From positions 1 to 6,822 of the forward strand of contig JACMMA010000468.1 of assembly GCA_014379275.1 (NCBI GenBank): a stretch of 6,822 bases of DNA, written 5' to 3'. The position numbers and the translations under genes are program-made. Each line of letters starts with the position of its first letter. Positions within the stretch are counted from its first letter, which is position 1. Source of the DNA: Armatimonadota bacterium. Lineage in GTDB: Bacteria; Armatimonadota; Armatimonadia; Armatimonadales; Armatimonadaceae. Below are positions 1-6,697 of this stretch, piece by piece. The notes below the pieces were generated by a model. That model worked only from the letters and a program-made list of their open reading frames with translations. It was not told where the DNA came from and did not search any database.

Positions 1-1
1 C

Positions 2-424
2 GGGATTCCGGCACGGGTGGTCAGTGCGCGGGCGCAGGATGTAGAGACGCGCCGATTTGGGGCGGGGCACGTCTTCGCCGAAGCGTACCTGCGCGACCAG
101 AAAAAGTGGGTGTTCTTGGACCCACAGGTGAATGTCGTTGGTGAAGTAAACGGCAAGCCGTTAAACACCGTCGAGTTCCGGCAGACGTTTTCGGAACCGA
201 ATCCGAAGGTCCACTACAATCTGCTACTCGGATCTTGTTTCTATTACTTCAGTTATGAACTCGATTGGGGATACCCGCTCGGCGAGAGGAAGCCGGGCAA
301 TATTCTGCTCGCGCCGAAAGGGGCACCGTATCCGCGCGTGTTCCAGCGCGTCTCGCCGCGCTCCGAAATGCTAACTACGCACAATCCCGCCGATGTGTAC
401 GGACCGCCGCCGGAAGTGAATTAG
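2..424 (+). CDS. Transglutaminase-like protein, C-terminal part (5' end outside window)
   Basis: The frame is open from the left edge, so only the last 140 residues are visible and the true start lies upstream; the GTG at 17 is internal. The visible part begins with GIPARVV, the strand that precedes the catalytic His in transglutaminase-like cysteine-protease folds. It continues with AGHVFAEAYL (His at visible residue 23) and KKWVFLDPQ (Asp at visible residue 40), which match the His and Asp of the Cys-His-Asp triad. The Cys should lie shortly upstream and cannot be seen. The following ~100 residues, including an aromatic stretch (FYYFSYELDWGYP), form a C-terminal extension I do not recognise. 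In this family such domains act as peptidases or amidases as often as cross-linkers, so substrate and location are unknown. It ends in TAG, 53 bases before the S41 gene on the same strand, so co-transcription is possible. Confidence 0.8.
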   Translation, partial: GIPARVVSARAQDVETRRFGAGHVFAEAYLRDQKKWVFLDPQVNVVGEVNGKPLNTVEFRQTFSEPNPKVHYNLLLGSCFYYFSYELDWGYPLGERKPGNILLAPKGAPYPRVFQRVSPRSEMLTTHNPADVYGPPPEVN

Positions 425-477
425 CGGTGCATTCTTCCGAGATCTCCCTCGCAACACACAAGGAAATATCTTTACCA

Positions 478-1872
478 ATGAAACATCTCATCACGGGGGT
501 ATGTGCCACCCTGATTTCTCTCGTCGGCTTCGGCACTATTGCATTCGCACAGTCTGCCTCTGCCCCCGTCACGCAGCCGGATGACACGGTGATTAGCCCG
601 CGCGACCGGGCATTCATCGCGTCGAAAATGTACGCCTCGATTCCGATTTACTTTGCCCATTCCCAGACCATCCCGGATTTCGATCTGGAAGCGAGTTACC
701 AGAAGTTTCTGGACGCCGCGTTCAAGGCACCGGGGCGGTATGAGTTCGACCTGGCTTGTATGGAGTTTATGGCGCAACTTCACAACGGACATTCTGGCTT
801 TTCTGATCCGTGGCTTTACCAGAAGCACGGAACACCTCTCGGGTTTTCCGTAATGCATGTCGAAAATCAATGGGTTGTGACAGGCTCGCGTCTTTCTGGT
901 CTCGATAAGGGGGACATTCTGGAAACACTCGACGAAAAAACGATAGAGGAGGTTTTTCAGGAAAATAAAAAATATCTTCAAGTTTCCAGCGATTGGGCGG
1001 CACGTACCGAGTTCTTTCGACAAGTATTCCTTTTTCCCGAGCGTTTCAACCTGACGATACAAGGCGGCAAAAAAGTGGTGATCATTCGGACACCAACCCC
1101 TGCCACGCCCACGTCATCCGCGCCGGTAACACCGGTGGGCGAAGGACCGAAAACGACCGGCAAATGGATTTCTGAAAACCGCATCGCTTATGTGGAAATC
1201 CCCAGTTTTGACAACCCCAGGTTTGAGCAGGGCGCGTTGGAATTGGTAAACCAATACAAAAACGCGGAAACGTTAATTGTGGACTTGCGCGGTAACGGCG
1301 GGGGGAACACTCCCGTCCGTTTAATTGATGCACTCATGGATCGCCCGTATCGCGGGGCGTCGACTGCGACGCCTATTGGGGTCGCACTGTGGAGAGTGCG
1401 GGCTGACTACTTCGACCAAATCAGTAAAGACCCTAAAACTCCGCGTGATTCCGACTATGGCTACCTCGAAACAATGAAGGACTTGAGCCGAGACGCGATG
1501 TTTTTTCAACCTTCCCCGCTACAAAAACCGGAAAAGCCGGTTTTCACAGGAAAACTCATCGTTCTCATCAACCGCAACGTAGGGTCTGCCGCTGAGGATT
1601 TCTGTATCCCGTTCAAAGACAATCATCGTGCTACCATCGTAGGCGAACCGTCCTATGGTAGCACCGGTCAACCGTATTACTACTCGTTTCCCAATGGCAT
1701 GAGTTTCCGGGTCAGTTCCAAGCGCGACAGTTTCCCGGACGGGTCGCCGTTTGAAGGGGTGGGCATTGTGCCGGATGTTGCCGTCGTCAGAACCATCGAC
1801 GCGGTCCGCTCCGGCGAAGACATGGTCCTCAAAAAAGCACTGGAGATCGCGGAGCGAGACAAGAAACAATGA
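478..1872 (+). CDS. Secreted S41-family serine peptidase, tricorn-like (Lys-less) active site
   Basis: The protein has 464 residues. The ATG at 478 is chosen because it begins a clear signal peptide (MK, hydrophobic core to about residue 22, AFA-QS cleavage near 24/25); an AAGGA at 460-464 lies 13 bases upstream, rather far. The frame is open further upstream, but that part overlaps the preceding gene and does not look like protein. Residues 42-110 form an N-terminal helical region ending in LHNGHSGF, where His105 fits the catalytic His of tricorn-like S41 enzymes. Residues 118-165 resemble a PDZ-like segment (GLDKGDILETLDEKTIEE). A Thr/Pro-rich linker spans about 205-225. The catalytic core has IVDLRGNGGG (267-276) and NRNVGSAAEDF with nucleophile Ser370. 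Ser395 (YGSTGQP) occupies the position of the Ctp-type general-base Lys, so the enzyme is probably His-Ser rather than Lys-Ser. It likely cleaves peptides or protein tails outside the cytoplasm. Substrate unknown. Confidence 0.88.
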   Translation: MKHLITGVCATLISLVGFGTIAFAQSASAPVTQPDDTVISPRDRAFIASKMYASIPIYFAHSQTIPDFDLEASYQKFLDAAFKAPGRYEFDLACMEFMAQLHNGHSGFSDPWLYQKHGTPLGFSVMHVENQWVVTGSRLSGLDKGDILETLDEKTIEEVFQENKKYLQVSSDWAARTEFFRQVFLFPERFNLTIQGGKKVVIIRTPTPATPTSSAPVTPVGEGPKTTGKWISENRIAYVEIPSFDNPRFEQGALELVNQYKNAETLIVDLRGNGGGNTPVRLIDALMDRPYRGASTATPIGVALWRVRADYFDQISKDPKTPRDSDYGYLETMKDLSRDAMFFQPSPLQKPEKPVFTGKLIVLINRNVGSAAEDFCIPFKDNHRATIVGEPSYGSTGQPYYYSFPNGMSFRVSSKRDSFPDGSPFEGVGIVPDVAVVRTIDAVRSGEDMVLKKALEIAERDKKQ

Positions 1873-2236
1873 AATCGAAAACTGTACTGACATATTTGTG
1901 CGCCACGTTATCTCTGCTTCCCGGCTGAGCGACAGCAACTGTCGCCCAGCCGCTCCCTCCAATCGTAGATGAGCAGGACGACAGCAAGCGTTGCCGATCC
2001 TGAAAACGAGCAAAGTCGTTAGCGATGCTTGCCCTATTGGAATCGGATGGCGCGTCCGAAAAAGCGCGACGGACGATAGAGACTCTGCCCTACCGATGAC
2101 GTACTCTCCAAGGTGAATGGCGTGACCCATCGGCAATGATGGCGACAATGCTCGAATCGCTGGAGCGGGCGGAAACTGGAAACCTGAAGGGGGAGGACTC
2201 ATTTCGCCAGCGTCTTGTGAATAACAAAAAGGCTTC
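1869..2236 (+). pseudogene. Probable decayed gene for an exported protein, three in-frame TGA stops
   Basis: This stretch holds no intact gene. An ATG at 1869 overlaps the S41 stop in an ATGA arrangement typical of translational coupling, and it encodes MKSKTVLTYLCATLSLLPG before a TGA at 1926. Reading on in the same frame gives ATATVAQPLPPIVDEQDDSK, which would complete a signal peptide and a mature N-terminus. Further TGAs fall at 2001 and 2097. The segments between them look protein-like (AKSLAMLALLESDG; EKARRTIETLPYR; MMATMLESLERAETG). No TAA or TAG occurs in this frame up to the end of the convergent gene at 2237. Trp in place of each TGA would make sense locally, suggesting TGG-to-TGA changes, although CGA-to-TGA is equally possible. 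About 122 codons with three stops is not improbable by chance, so the case rests on the coupled start and signal peptide. The product family is not recognised. The 3' limit is arbitrary. Confidence 0.45.
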
Positions 2237-3679
2237 CTATGGACTCGCAACGACCGGCGAGGCCACGGGTGATGGCGTGGGCGCAGGCGATGCGGATGGC
2301 GACGGCTTGGGCGCAGGCGGTTTTGAAACTATAGGTGAAGGCGGGGGCACTGGTGAGGAAACCGGCACAGGTTCAGGAGATGGTTGTGACAAGCTCTTGT
2401 CTGCGAGGAAGTCGCCCCGATATTTCATCGCCGCGATCAGGGAACGTTCGTATTTCGACAAATCGCGCGTGTCTGTCAAACCGCGCTCGGTCATGATCTT
2501 TCCGGCGACATCGGCGAAGTCTCGTATATTCCCCCGGTTCACCTTTTTGTCCATCAGGGTCGCCATCCCCGCCTCGGAGCGGACCACATCGCCGACACGT
2601 ACAGTGCCTGCGCCGACGGGGAACGTGTCGTCGGCGGGCCAGTATTGCGACCGGGCGACCGCGACCTGCGCCAACCGGAAACCGTCAAACGCGGCGGCAC
2701 GCTCGAATACTGCCGTCAGTCGCTTGTCGTCGATGACCTGACGAACCGCGTCCGCGCCGCGTGTTTCCGCGCCCGTCGCCGTGTTGACACACACCAGCCC
2801 CGAGTCCGACGAAACGTCGATCCCGAACCGCCGGAAGTCCTTCTGGAAATTTGCCGGATCGTCGGTCTTATAACGCTGTAGCACTCCCGCGAGCGAGCCG
2901 GTGCCATCCGATGCCGTGATGAACTGAATGAATCCGACCGAAACGAAACCCGTGTCGTAGGTGTTGATCGCCTCGAAACCGCCTTCGTACTGGGAAACGG
3001 CTTGCAAAACGCGCCGCTCGAAATCGGTACGCCCGGCTTTGGCGAATATCGCTTCCAGCCGTTTTTTCTCATCCCCCGTAGCGTCCCTGACACGTTTCCC
3101 CGGACGGATCACGCCGTTCTTCTGTCGGTAATAACTATAGTAGGCATTACGCTTGCCGAAGTCGATCCCGTCCTCGTAGATGAACGGGGCGGGGGCGTCT
3201 TCCAGCGCGAACGTCACCGTATAGCGCGTCGGGGCTACCTTCTCATACAAGGGTGGGCAGGGGCTACCGACCGCGTTTTCCAGACCTTGCGGGGCGGGAC
3301 CGGGATCGAGCGGCAGAACGCTGGCATCGGACGCGATCGCCTTCCACATCGCCGCGCGTTGATCCCACCAGCTTTGCCATATGGCGGCGGTGATCGGGTC
3401 GGTCTTCCGGCACGCCGCGATGATTTTGGTGAAGGCGAGATACCAGGTTGACCCCTCGACTGTGACATTCACTCTCGCGGCGGCGTCGGGCGAGGGCAGG
3501 ATCGTATAGCGCCCCGCTCCGTTCCAGTAGATTCGGACCGCTTCGCGCTCGGCGTCCGTGAAGGATGGTGGCGGGGCGATCTCTTGCTCTGCCCCCCGAG
3601 TGTAGGACGCCAGCGGCGAAAGGGCTACCAGCGTTGACAGGATCAACGCGCGGCGTGAGAGGAGAAGGGGGAAGGACAT
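2237..3679 (-). CDS. Secreted lysozyme-like (putative murein hydrolase) protein with Pro/Ser-rich C-terminal tail
   Basis: The protein has 480 residues. The ATG (complement of 3677-3679) is the first start after an in-frame TGA upstream, and it begins an export signal: SRRALIL at 8-14 resembles a twin-arginine motif, followed by a hydrophobic core and probable cleavage near 30. Residues 35-190 are a Trp- and Tyr-rich N-terminal region with no family I recognise. About 220-300 reads like a lysozyme-superfamily core: a helix with AVSQYEGGFEAIN (Glu232 as candidate catalytic acid) and then YDTGFVSVGFIQF, the kind of Gly-rich strand that follows the catalytic Glu in lysozyme and chitosanase-like folds. 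Later helices (to about 425) look structured. Residues 432-480 are a low-complexity Pro/Ser/Ala/Val tail, perhaps wall-spanning or a linker. I infer peptidoglycan or glycan cleavage outside the membrane. It lies 66 bases downstream of the HIT gene with a candidate promoter of its own between them. It converges with the remnant upstream of the window's left genes and ends in TAG. Confidence 0.7.
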   Translation of the reverse strand: MSFPLLLSRRALILSTLVALSPLASYTRGAEQEIAPPPSFTDAEREAVRIYWNGAGRYTILPSPDAAARVNVTVEGSTWYLAFTKIIAACRKTDPITAAIWQSWWDQRAAMWKAIASDASVLPLDPGPAPQGLENAVGSPCPPLYEKVAPTRYTVTFALEDAPAPFIYEDGIDFGKRNAYYSYYRQKNGVIRPGKRVRDATGDEKKRLEAIFAKAGRTDFERRVLQAVSQYEGGFEAINTYDTGFVSVGFIQFITASDGTGSLAGVLQRYKTDDPANFQKDFRRFGIDVSSDSGLVCVNTATGAETRGADAVRQVIDDKRLTAVFERAAAFDGFRLAQVAVARSQYWPADDTFPVGAGTVRVGDVVRSEAGMATLMDKKVNRGNIRDFADVAGKIMTERGLTDTRDLSKYERSLIAAMKYRGDFLADKSLSQPSPEPVPVSSPVPPPSPIVSKPPAPKPSPSASPAPTPSPVASPVVASP

Positions 3680-3688
3680 GTCGGGGCT

Positions 3689-3718
3689 ATGGTATCAAAC
3701 TTACGCGCTACATGGCAA
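3689..3718 (-). promoter_or_regulatory. Candidate promoter for the lysozyme-like gene, probably leaderless
   Basis: On the minus strand TTGCCA (3718-3713), an 18-base spacer and TACCAT (3694-3689) form a sigma70-like pair. The -10 hexamer ends 9 bases before the ATG at 3679, so transcription would start within about 3 bases of the start codon, and no Shine-Dalgarno sequence is visible. The same geometry occurs before the S9 gene, which strengthens the call. No transcript data are available. Confidence 0.45.
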
Positions 3719-3745
3719 GATCACCTTCACGCACCGGAAAGCTCT

Positions 3746-4198
3746 TTATAAGGAAACTCGTTTCGCGACCGCCTCGGCTATCTTTGTCATGAACTCCTTA
3801 TCGCGCACTGCGTCGAAGGGGACCGCGCTTCGCTGCTCCGCCGGGTAAAACATCGGCGGCAGAGTGCGATAGGATTCCGGCTCCGTATCGAAGCGGGGGA
3901 ATACATGCGCGTGCAACGCCGGGTCTTGATTGCCGAGTATCTCGTAGTTGCACCGGACCGCGCCGCTGACCTCCAAAATCGCGTCGCCGAGGGTCGCCAT
4001 GTCCGCCAGGAATTGAGCGCGTTCCGCGCCGGAAAGCGCGTTCAGATCGGGGACGACCGGGTCCGATAAAAGTAGGCAGTAGCCGCGCAGTAATTGTGAG
4101 TCGCCCATCACCGCCCATCCGGACGGCATCCGGCAGATGACGGTTGTGTTCTCGCCCGCTTGGGCGGAATGGACCCGGGCATGGATCGCGGTCGGCAT
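3746..4198 (-). CDS. HIT-family (histidine triad) nucleotide hydrolase/transferase-like protein
   Basis: The protein has 150 residues from the ATG at 4198. This start is chosen over a more upstream in-frame ATG at 4279 because AAGGA (within 4208-4213) lies 9 bases before it, and the longer form would run into the divergent S9 gene and add 27 residues lacking HIT character. HIT proteins bind nucleoside phosphates and hydrolyse or transfer at the alpha-phosphate (Ap4A, AMP-amide or nucleoside-phosphoramidate substrates) in the cytoplasm. The signature is near the C-terminal third: NYEILGNQDPALHAHVFPRF. Aligned to HxHxHxxPR, the first His is Ala, while the middle (nucleophilic) His96 and the third His98 are kept. 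The N-terminal part (ICRMPSGWAVMGDSQLLRGYCLLL) matches the HIT substrate-pocket strands, and PVVPDLNAL leads into the helix, as in the family. No signal peptide is seen. Exact substrate unknown. It ends in TAA. Confidence 0.85.
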   Translation of the reverse strand: MPTAIHARVHSAQAGENTTVICRMPSGWAVMGDSQLLRGYCLLLSDPVVPDLNALSGAERAQFLADMATLGDAILEVSGAVRCNYEILGNQDPALHAHVFPRFDTEPESYRTLPPMFYPAEQRSAVPFDAVRDKEFMTKIAEAVAKRVSL

Positions 4199-4207
4199 AC
4201 GATAGTT

Positions 4208-4213
4208 TCCTTC
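4208..4213 (-). promoter_or_regulatory. Ribosome binding site of the HIT gene (decides its start)
   Basis: GAAGGA on the minus strand lies 9 bases upstream of the ATG at 4198. It is the only strong Shine-Dalgarno match in the divergent intergenic region and supports the short form of the protein over the start at 4279. The neighbouring lysozyme-like and S9 genes have no comparable site. Confidence 0.7.
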
Positions 4214-4218
4214 AATGC

Positions 4219-4248
4219 TTGCGGAAGACCGGTGCTTTGACCTACAAT
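4219..4248 (+). promoter_or_regulatory. Candidate promoter for the S9 peptidase gene, probably leaderless
   Basis: TTGCGG (4219-4224), an 18-base spacer and TACAAT (4243-4248) form a sigma70-like pair. Only 7 bases separate the -10 from the ATG at 4256, so the transcript should begin at or next to the start codon, and no Shine-Dalgarno sequence precedes the gene. The element sits in the 57-base divergent spacer, just beside the HIT gene's ribosome binding site. Confidence 0.5.
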
Positions 4249-4255
4249 CCGTTTC

Positions 4256-6697
4256 ATGCCCCGCCTCCGACTCGCACATTTTTTTGTTTTCTTCGCTTTG
4301 ATTACCGCGCTTTCCTGCCCTGCCAGTGCCGAGACCGCAAAATCGCCTGCTCCGAAACCGCTGAGTATCGAATGGATCATGCGCGGCCCCGAACTTTACG
4401 GCACCGAACCTACCGATGTCCGCTGGTCACTGGACTCCAAGCAGATCTACTTTCGCTGGAAAGAGCCGGGGGAACCGCGCCGCGAATCGTTGCACTGGTA
4501 TGTCGTCGATAAGACGGCATCGAAGGACGCCAAACCGCGTCGCCTATCGGATAAAGAAGCGGAGAACGTCCCGCCGGTTTTCGATGGCGAGGACCCGACA
4601 ACCTATCACCTCGGTGGGGGGATGCCCTACTTCTTTTTCGAGCGGGACGGCGACATTTTCCGTTCGGAGCCAACTGTGCGGCGGAACGTGCGGATTACGA
4701 ACACCCCAGCGGTGCGCGAGTCCGACCCGCACTTCGCCGGGAACGGTAGCGATGTCGTTTACCGTGTGGACGACAACCTGTTTCGTCTATCCGGCACCGC
4801 AGGAGTGGATTTTCGTCAACTGACCGACATTCGCACCGGACCCGCCCCGAAGAACGAATCTCGGAAAACAGAAGGAACGGCGAATATTGCCGAAACTATC
4901 GAACGCGAACTGTTCGATAGTGTGCGGGCACGAACCGAGGAACGTGAAAGGGAGCGAGTGCGACAGAGTGCGCGGGAGGCGCAACGCGGGCGAACTCCGT
5001 TTTATCTTGCCGAGACCGAGTCTGTGCGGGATCTGGTCGTATCGCCAGACACCAAAACGGTACTTGCTCTGCTGGATATTCCCGCAAAAGGAGCGACGCC
5101 TTCCGGGGTGACTCCGCAGTACGTTAACGAGGACGGATTTGTCAGTGCGCCAAAAGCGCGTCCCAATGTCGGTTGGGAGAAGAGCGGTACCGACCGATGT
5201 GTGCTGTTGCAGGTCTCGGACGGCAAAGCCATCCCGGTGACGGTCCCGCCCGCTCTCAAGGATCGCGCCCTCCGGTTCCTCTCCGCGAAGTTTTCTTCGG
5301 CATCGGGGCGTCTCGCGGTATCCGCGCGTGCGGAGGACGGACACGACCGGTGGCTATTTTTCGTCGACCTAGGGACCGGCGTAGCGACCGTCGCGGATAC
5401 TCTGCATGATCCGGCGTGGGTAAACGGCCCGGGGTGGAATGCTTTCGGTTGGACGGAGGATGGCAACCATCTGTATTGCGTCAGCGAGGAGAGCGGGTGG
5501 GGACGGGTAATACTGATCGGGGTCACCGGGACGCGGCAGACGTTGACGCCAGATAGAAGCGAGGCGTACGATATATCGGTGCGTGCGATCTCGGAATCCG
5601 AAACCGGGTATGGTAACTTCGCCACGGACAAGCCGACGCCGGTAGGCACCCTGTATTTTACTTCTTCGGAGGGCGATCTGGGACAACGGCATTTCTATCG
5701 CCGCTCCCTCAATGGCAACGAAAATATCAACCTGACCCGATCCCTACCGGGTTGGAATGAGGCGACGCTTTCGCCGGACGGTAAGTCGCTTGCCGTGGTT
5801 CACTCGTACACCAACAAGCCGCCCGAACTGTTCGTGATGGATGCCAGGCCGGATGCCGCGCCGCGTCAGATCACCGTGTCACCGTCGCCGGAGTTCCGGG
5901 CGCACCCGTGGCGCGACGTGCCTGTAGTGAAAATCGCCGCGCGGGACGGGACACCGGTTTATGCCCGATTGTTCACGTCCACAAAAAAAACACAAGCGAC
6001 GGGAGCCGCCGTGGTGTTCGTTCACGGCGCGGGCTACCTACAGAACGTCGACAAAGCCTGGACGGAGTACCCGCGTGAGTACATGTTCCATCACTTTCTG
6101 GCCGAGCGCGGCTATACCGTTCTGGACGTGGATTACCGCGGTTCGGCGGGATACGGGCGCGACTTTCGCACCGGAATATACAAGCACATGGGCGGCAAGG
6201 ATCTGAGCGATGTCACGGATTCGGTGCGCTGGCTAATCAAGAACCAAAAAGTCGACCCGAAGCGCGTCGGGATATATGGCGGCTCCTACGGCGGCTTCCT
6301 GACGCTGATGGCACTGTTCACGGAGCCGAAGACCTATCGCGCCGGTGCCGCCCTGCGCCCGGTGACCGACTGGACCAAGTACAACCAGGGGTACACGTCG
6401 CGCATTCTCGGGTTGCCGCAGGACGACGAAGCCGCGTACCGACGTTCGTCGCCGATCTTCTTTGCCGAGGGTCTGACCGGCTCGCTCCTGATGTGTCATG
6501 GCATGCGCGACGATAACGTGTTTTTCCAGGACACCGTGCGCCTCACGGAACGGTTGATCGAACTCGGCAAGACGGATCATTTCGAGACGGCGATCTATCC
6601 GGTAGAGTCGCACAGCTTCACCGAACCGGCGTCCTGGACGGACGAGTATAAGCGCATCTTCGCCTTGTTCGAGCGGACAATCGGCGGGAGGGAGTGA
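4256..6697 (+). CDS. Secreted S9-family (prolyl oligopeptidase/DPP-like) serine peptidase
   Basis: The protein has 813 residues. The ATG at 4256 begins a signal peptide (basic MPRLRLAH, hydrophobic core to about 20, probable cleavage at ASA-ET near 25/26), so it acts in the periplasm or outside. Residues about 35-550 form a beta-propeller-like region with WD40/TolB-type repeats (for example PTDVRWSLDSKQIYFRW, LSPDGKSLAVVHS), which in S9 enzymes restricts entry to short peptides. From about 551 an alpha/beta-hydrolase domain follows: VFVHGAGY (His590, oxyanion-side loop), VDYRGSAGYG (about 625-634), nucleophile GGSYGG (Ser677), HGMRDDNV (Asp752) and ESHSF (His786). All three triad residues are present, so it should be active. 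The size and layout fit dipeptidyl- or acylaminoacyl-peptidase relatives; specificity cannot be told. Odd points are a highly charged Arg/Glu helix at about 212-246 inserted in the propeller and an A8 tract at 5983-5990 just before the catalytic domain. It is divergent from the HIT gene. Confidence 0.93.
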   Translation: MPRLRLAHFFVFFALITALSCPASAETAKSPAPKPLSIEWIMRGPELYGTEPTDVRWSLDSKQIYFRWKEPGEPRRESLHWYVVDKTASKDAKPRRLSDKEAENVPPVFDGEDPTTYHLGGGMPYFFFERDGDIFRSEPTVRRNVRITNTPAVRESDPHFAGNGSDVVYRVDDNLFRLSGTAGVDFRQLTDIRTGPAPKNESRKTEGTANIAETIERELFDSVRARTEERERERVRQSAREAQRGRTPFYLAETESVRDLVVSPDTKTVLALLDIPAKGATPSGVTPQYVNEDGFVSAPKARPNVGWEKSGTDRCVLLQVSDGKAIPVTVPPALKDRALRFLSAKFSSASGRLAVSARAEDGHDRWLFFVDLGTGVATVADTLHDPAWVNGPGWNAFGWTEDGNHLYCVSEESGWGRVILIGVTGTRQTLTPDRSEAYDISVRAISESETGYGNFATDKPTPVGTLYFTSSEGDLGQRHFYRRSLNGNENINLTRSLPGWNEATLSPDGKSLAVVHSYTNKPPELFVMDARPDAAPRQITVSPSPEFRAHPWRDVPVVKIAARDGTPVYARLFTSTKKTQATGAAVVFVHGAGYLQNVDKAWTEYPREYMFHHFLAERGYTVLDVDYRGSAGYGRDFRTGIYKHMGGKDLSDVTDSVRWLIKNQKVDPKRVGIYGGSYGGFLTLMALFTEPKTYRAGAALRPVTDWTKYNQGYTSRILGLPQDDEAAYRRSSPIFFAEGLTGSLLMCHGMRDDNVFFQDTVRLTERLIELGKTDHFETAIYPVESHSFTEPASWTDEYKRIFALFERTIGGRE

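Noticed and set aside
265..477. A longer S41 protein starting at the in-frame ATG at 265.
   Set aside because: It would overlap the transglutaminase-like gene and place about 70 unlikely residues before an evident signal peptide.
1869..2236. Alternative genetic code or programmed TGA recoding, since all three interrupting codons are TGA.
   Set aside because: TGA ends the S41 and S9 genes at natural family lengths, and the genes here use TGG for Trp. No selenocysteine element is visible. With only three codons, TGA-only is unremarkable in GC-rich DNA.
2136..2741. A 201-codon plus-strand open frame rich in Gly, Ala, Asp and Glu.
   Set aside because: Beyond 2237 it is the antisense shadow of the Pro/Ser-rich tail of the lysozyme-like gene. 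Only its first ~100 bases belong to the suspected remnant.
2136..3792. Several further open frames overlapping the lysozyme-like gene in other frames (for example 3002-3451 plus strand).
   Set aside because: They have atypical compositions with many Arg and Pro residues, no motifs and no ribosome binding sites. They are shadows of the real gene.
4199..4279. A longer HIT protein starting at 4279.
   Set aside because: It overlaps the divergent S9 start and ignores the good ribosome binding site before 4198.
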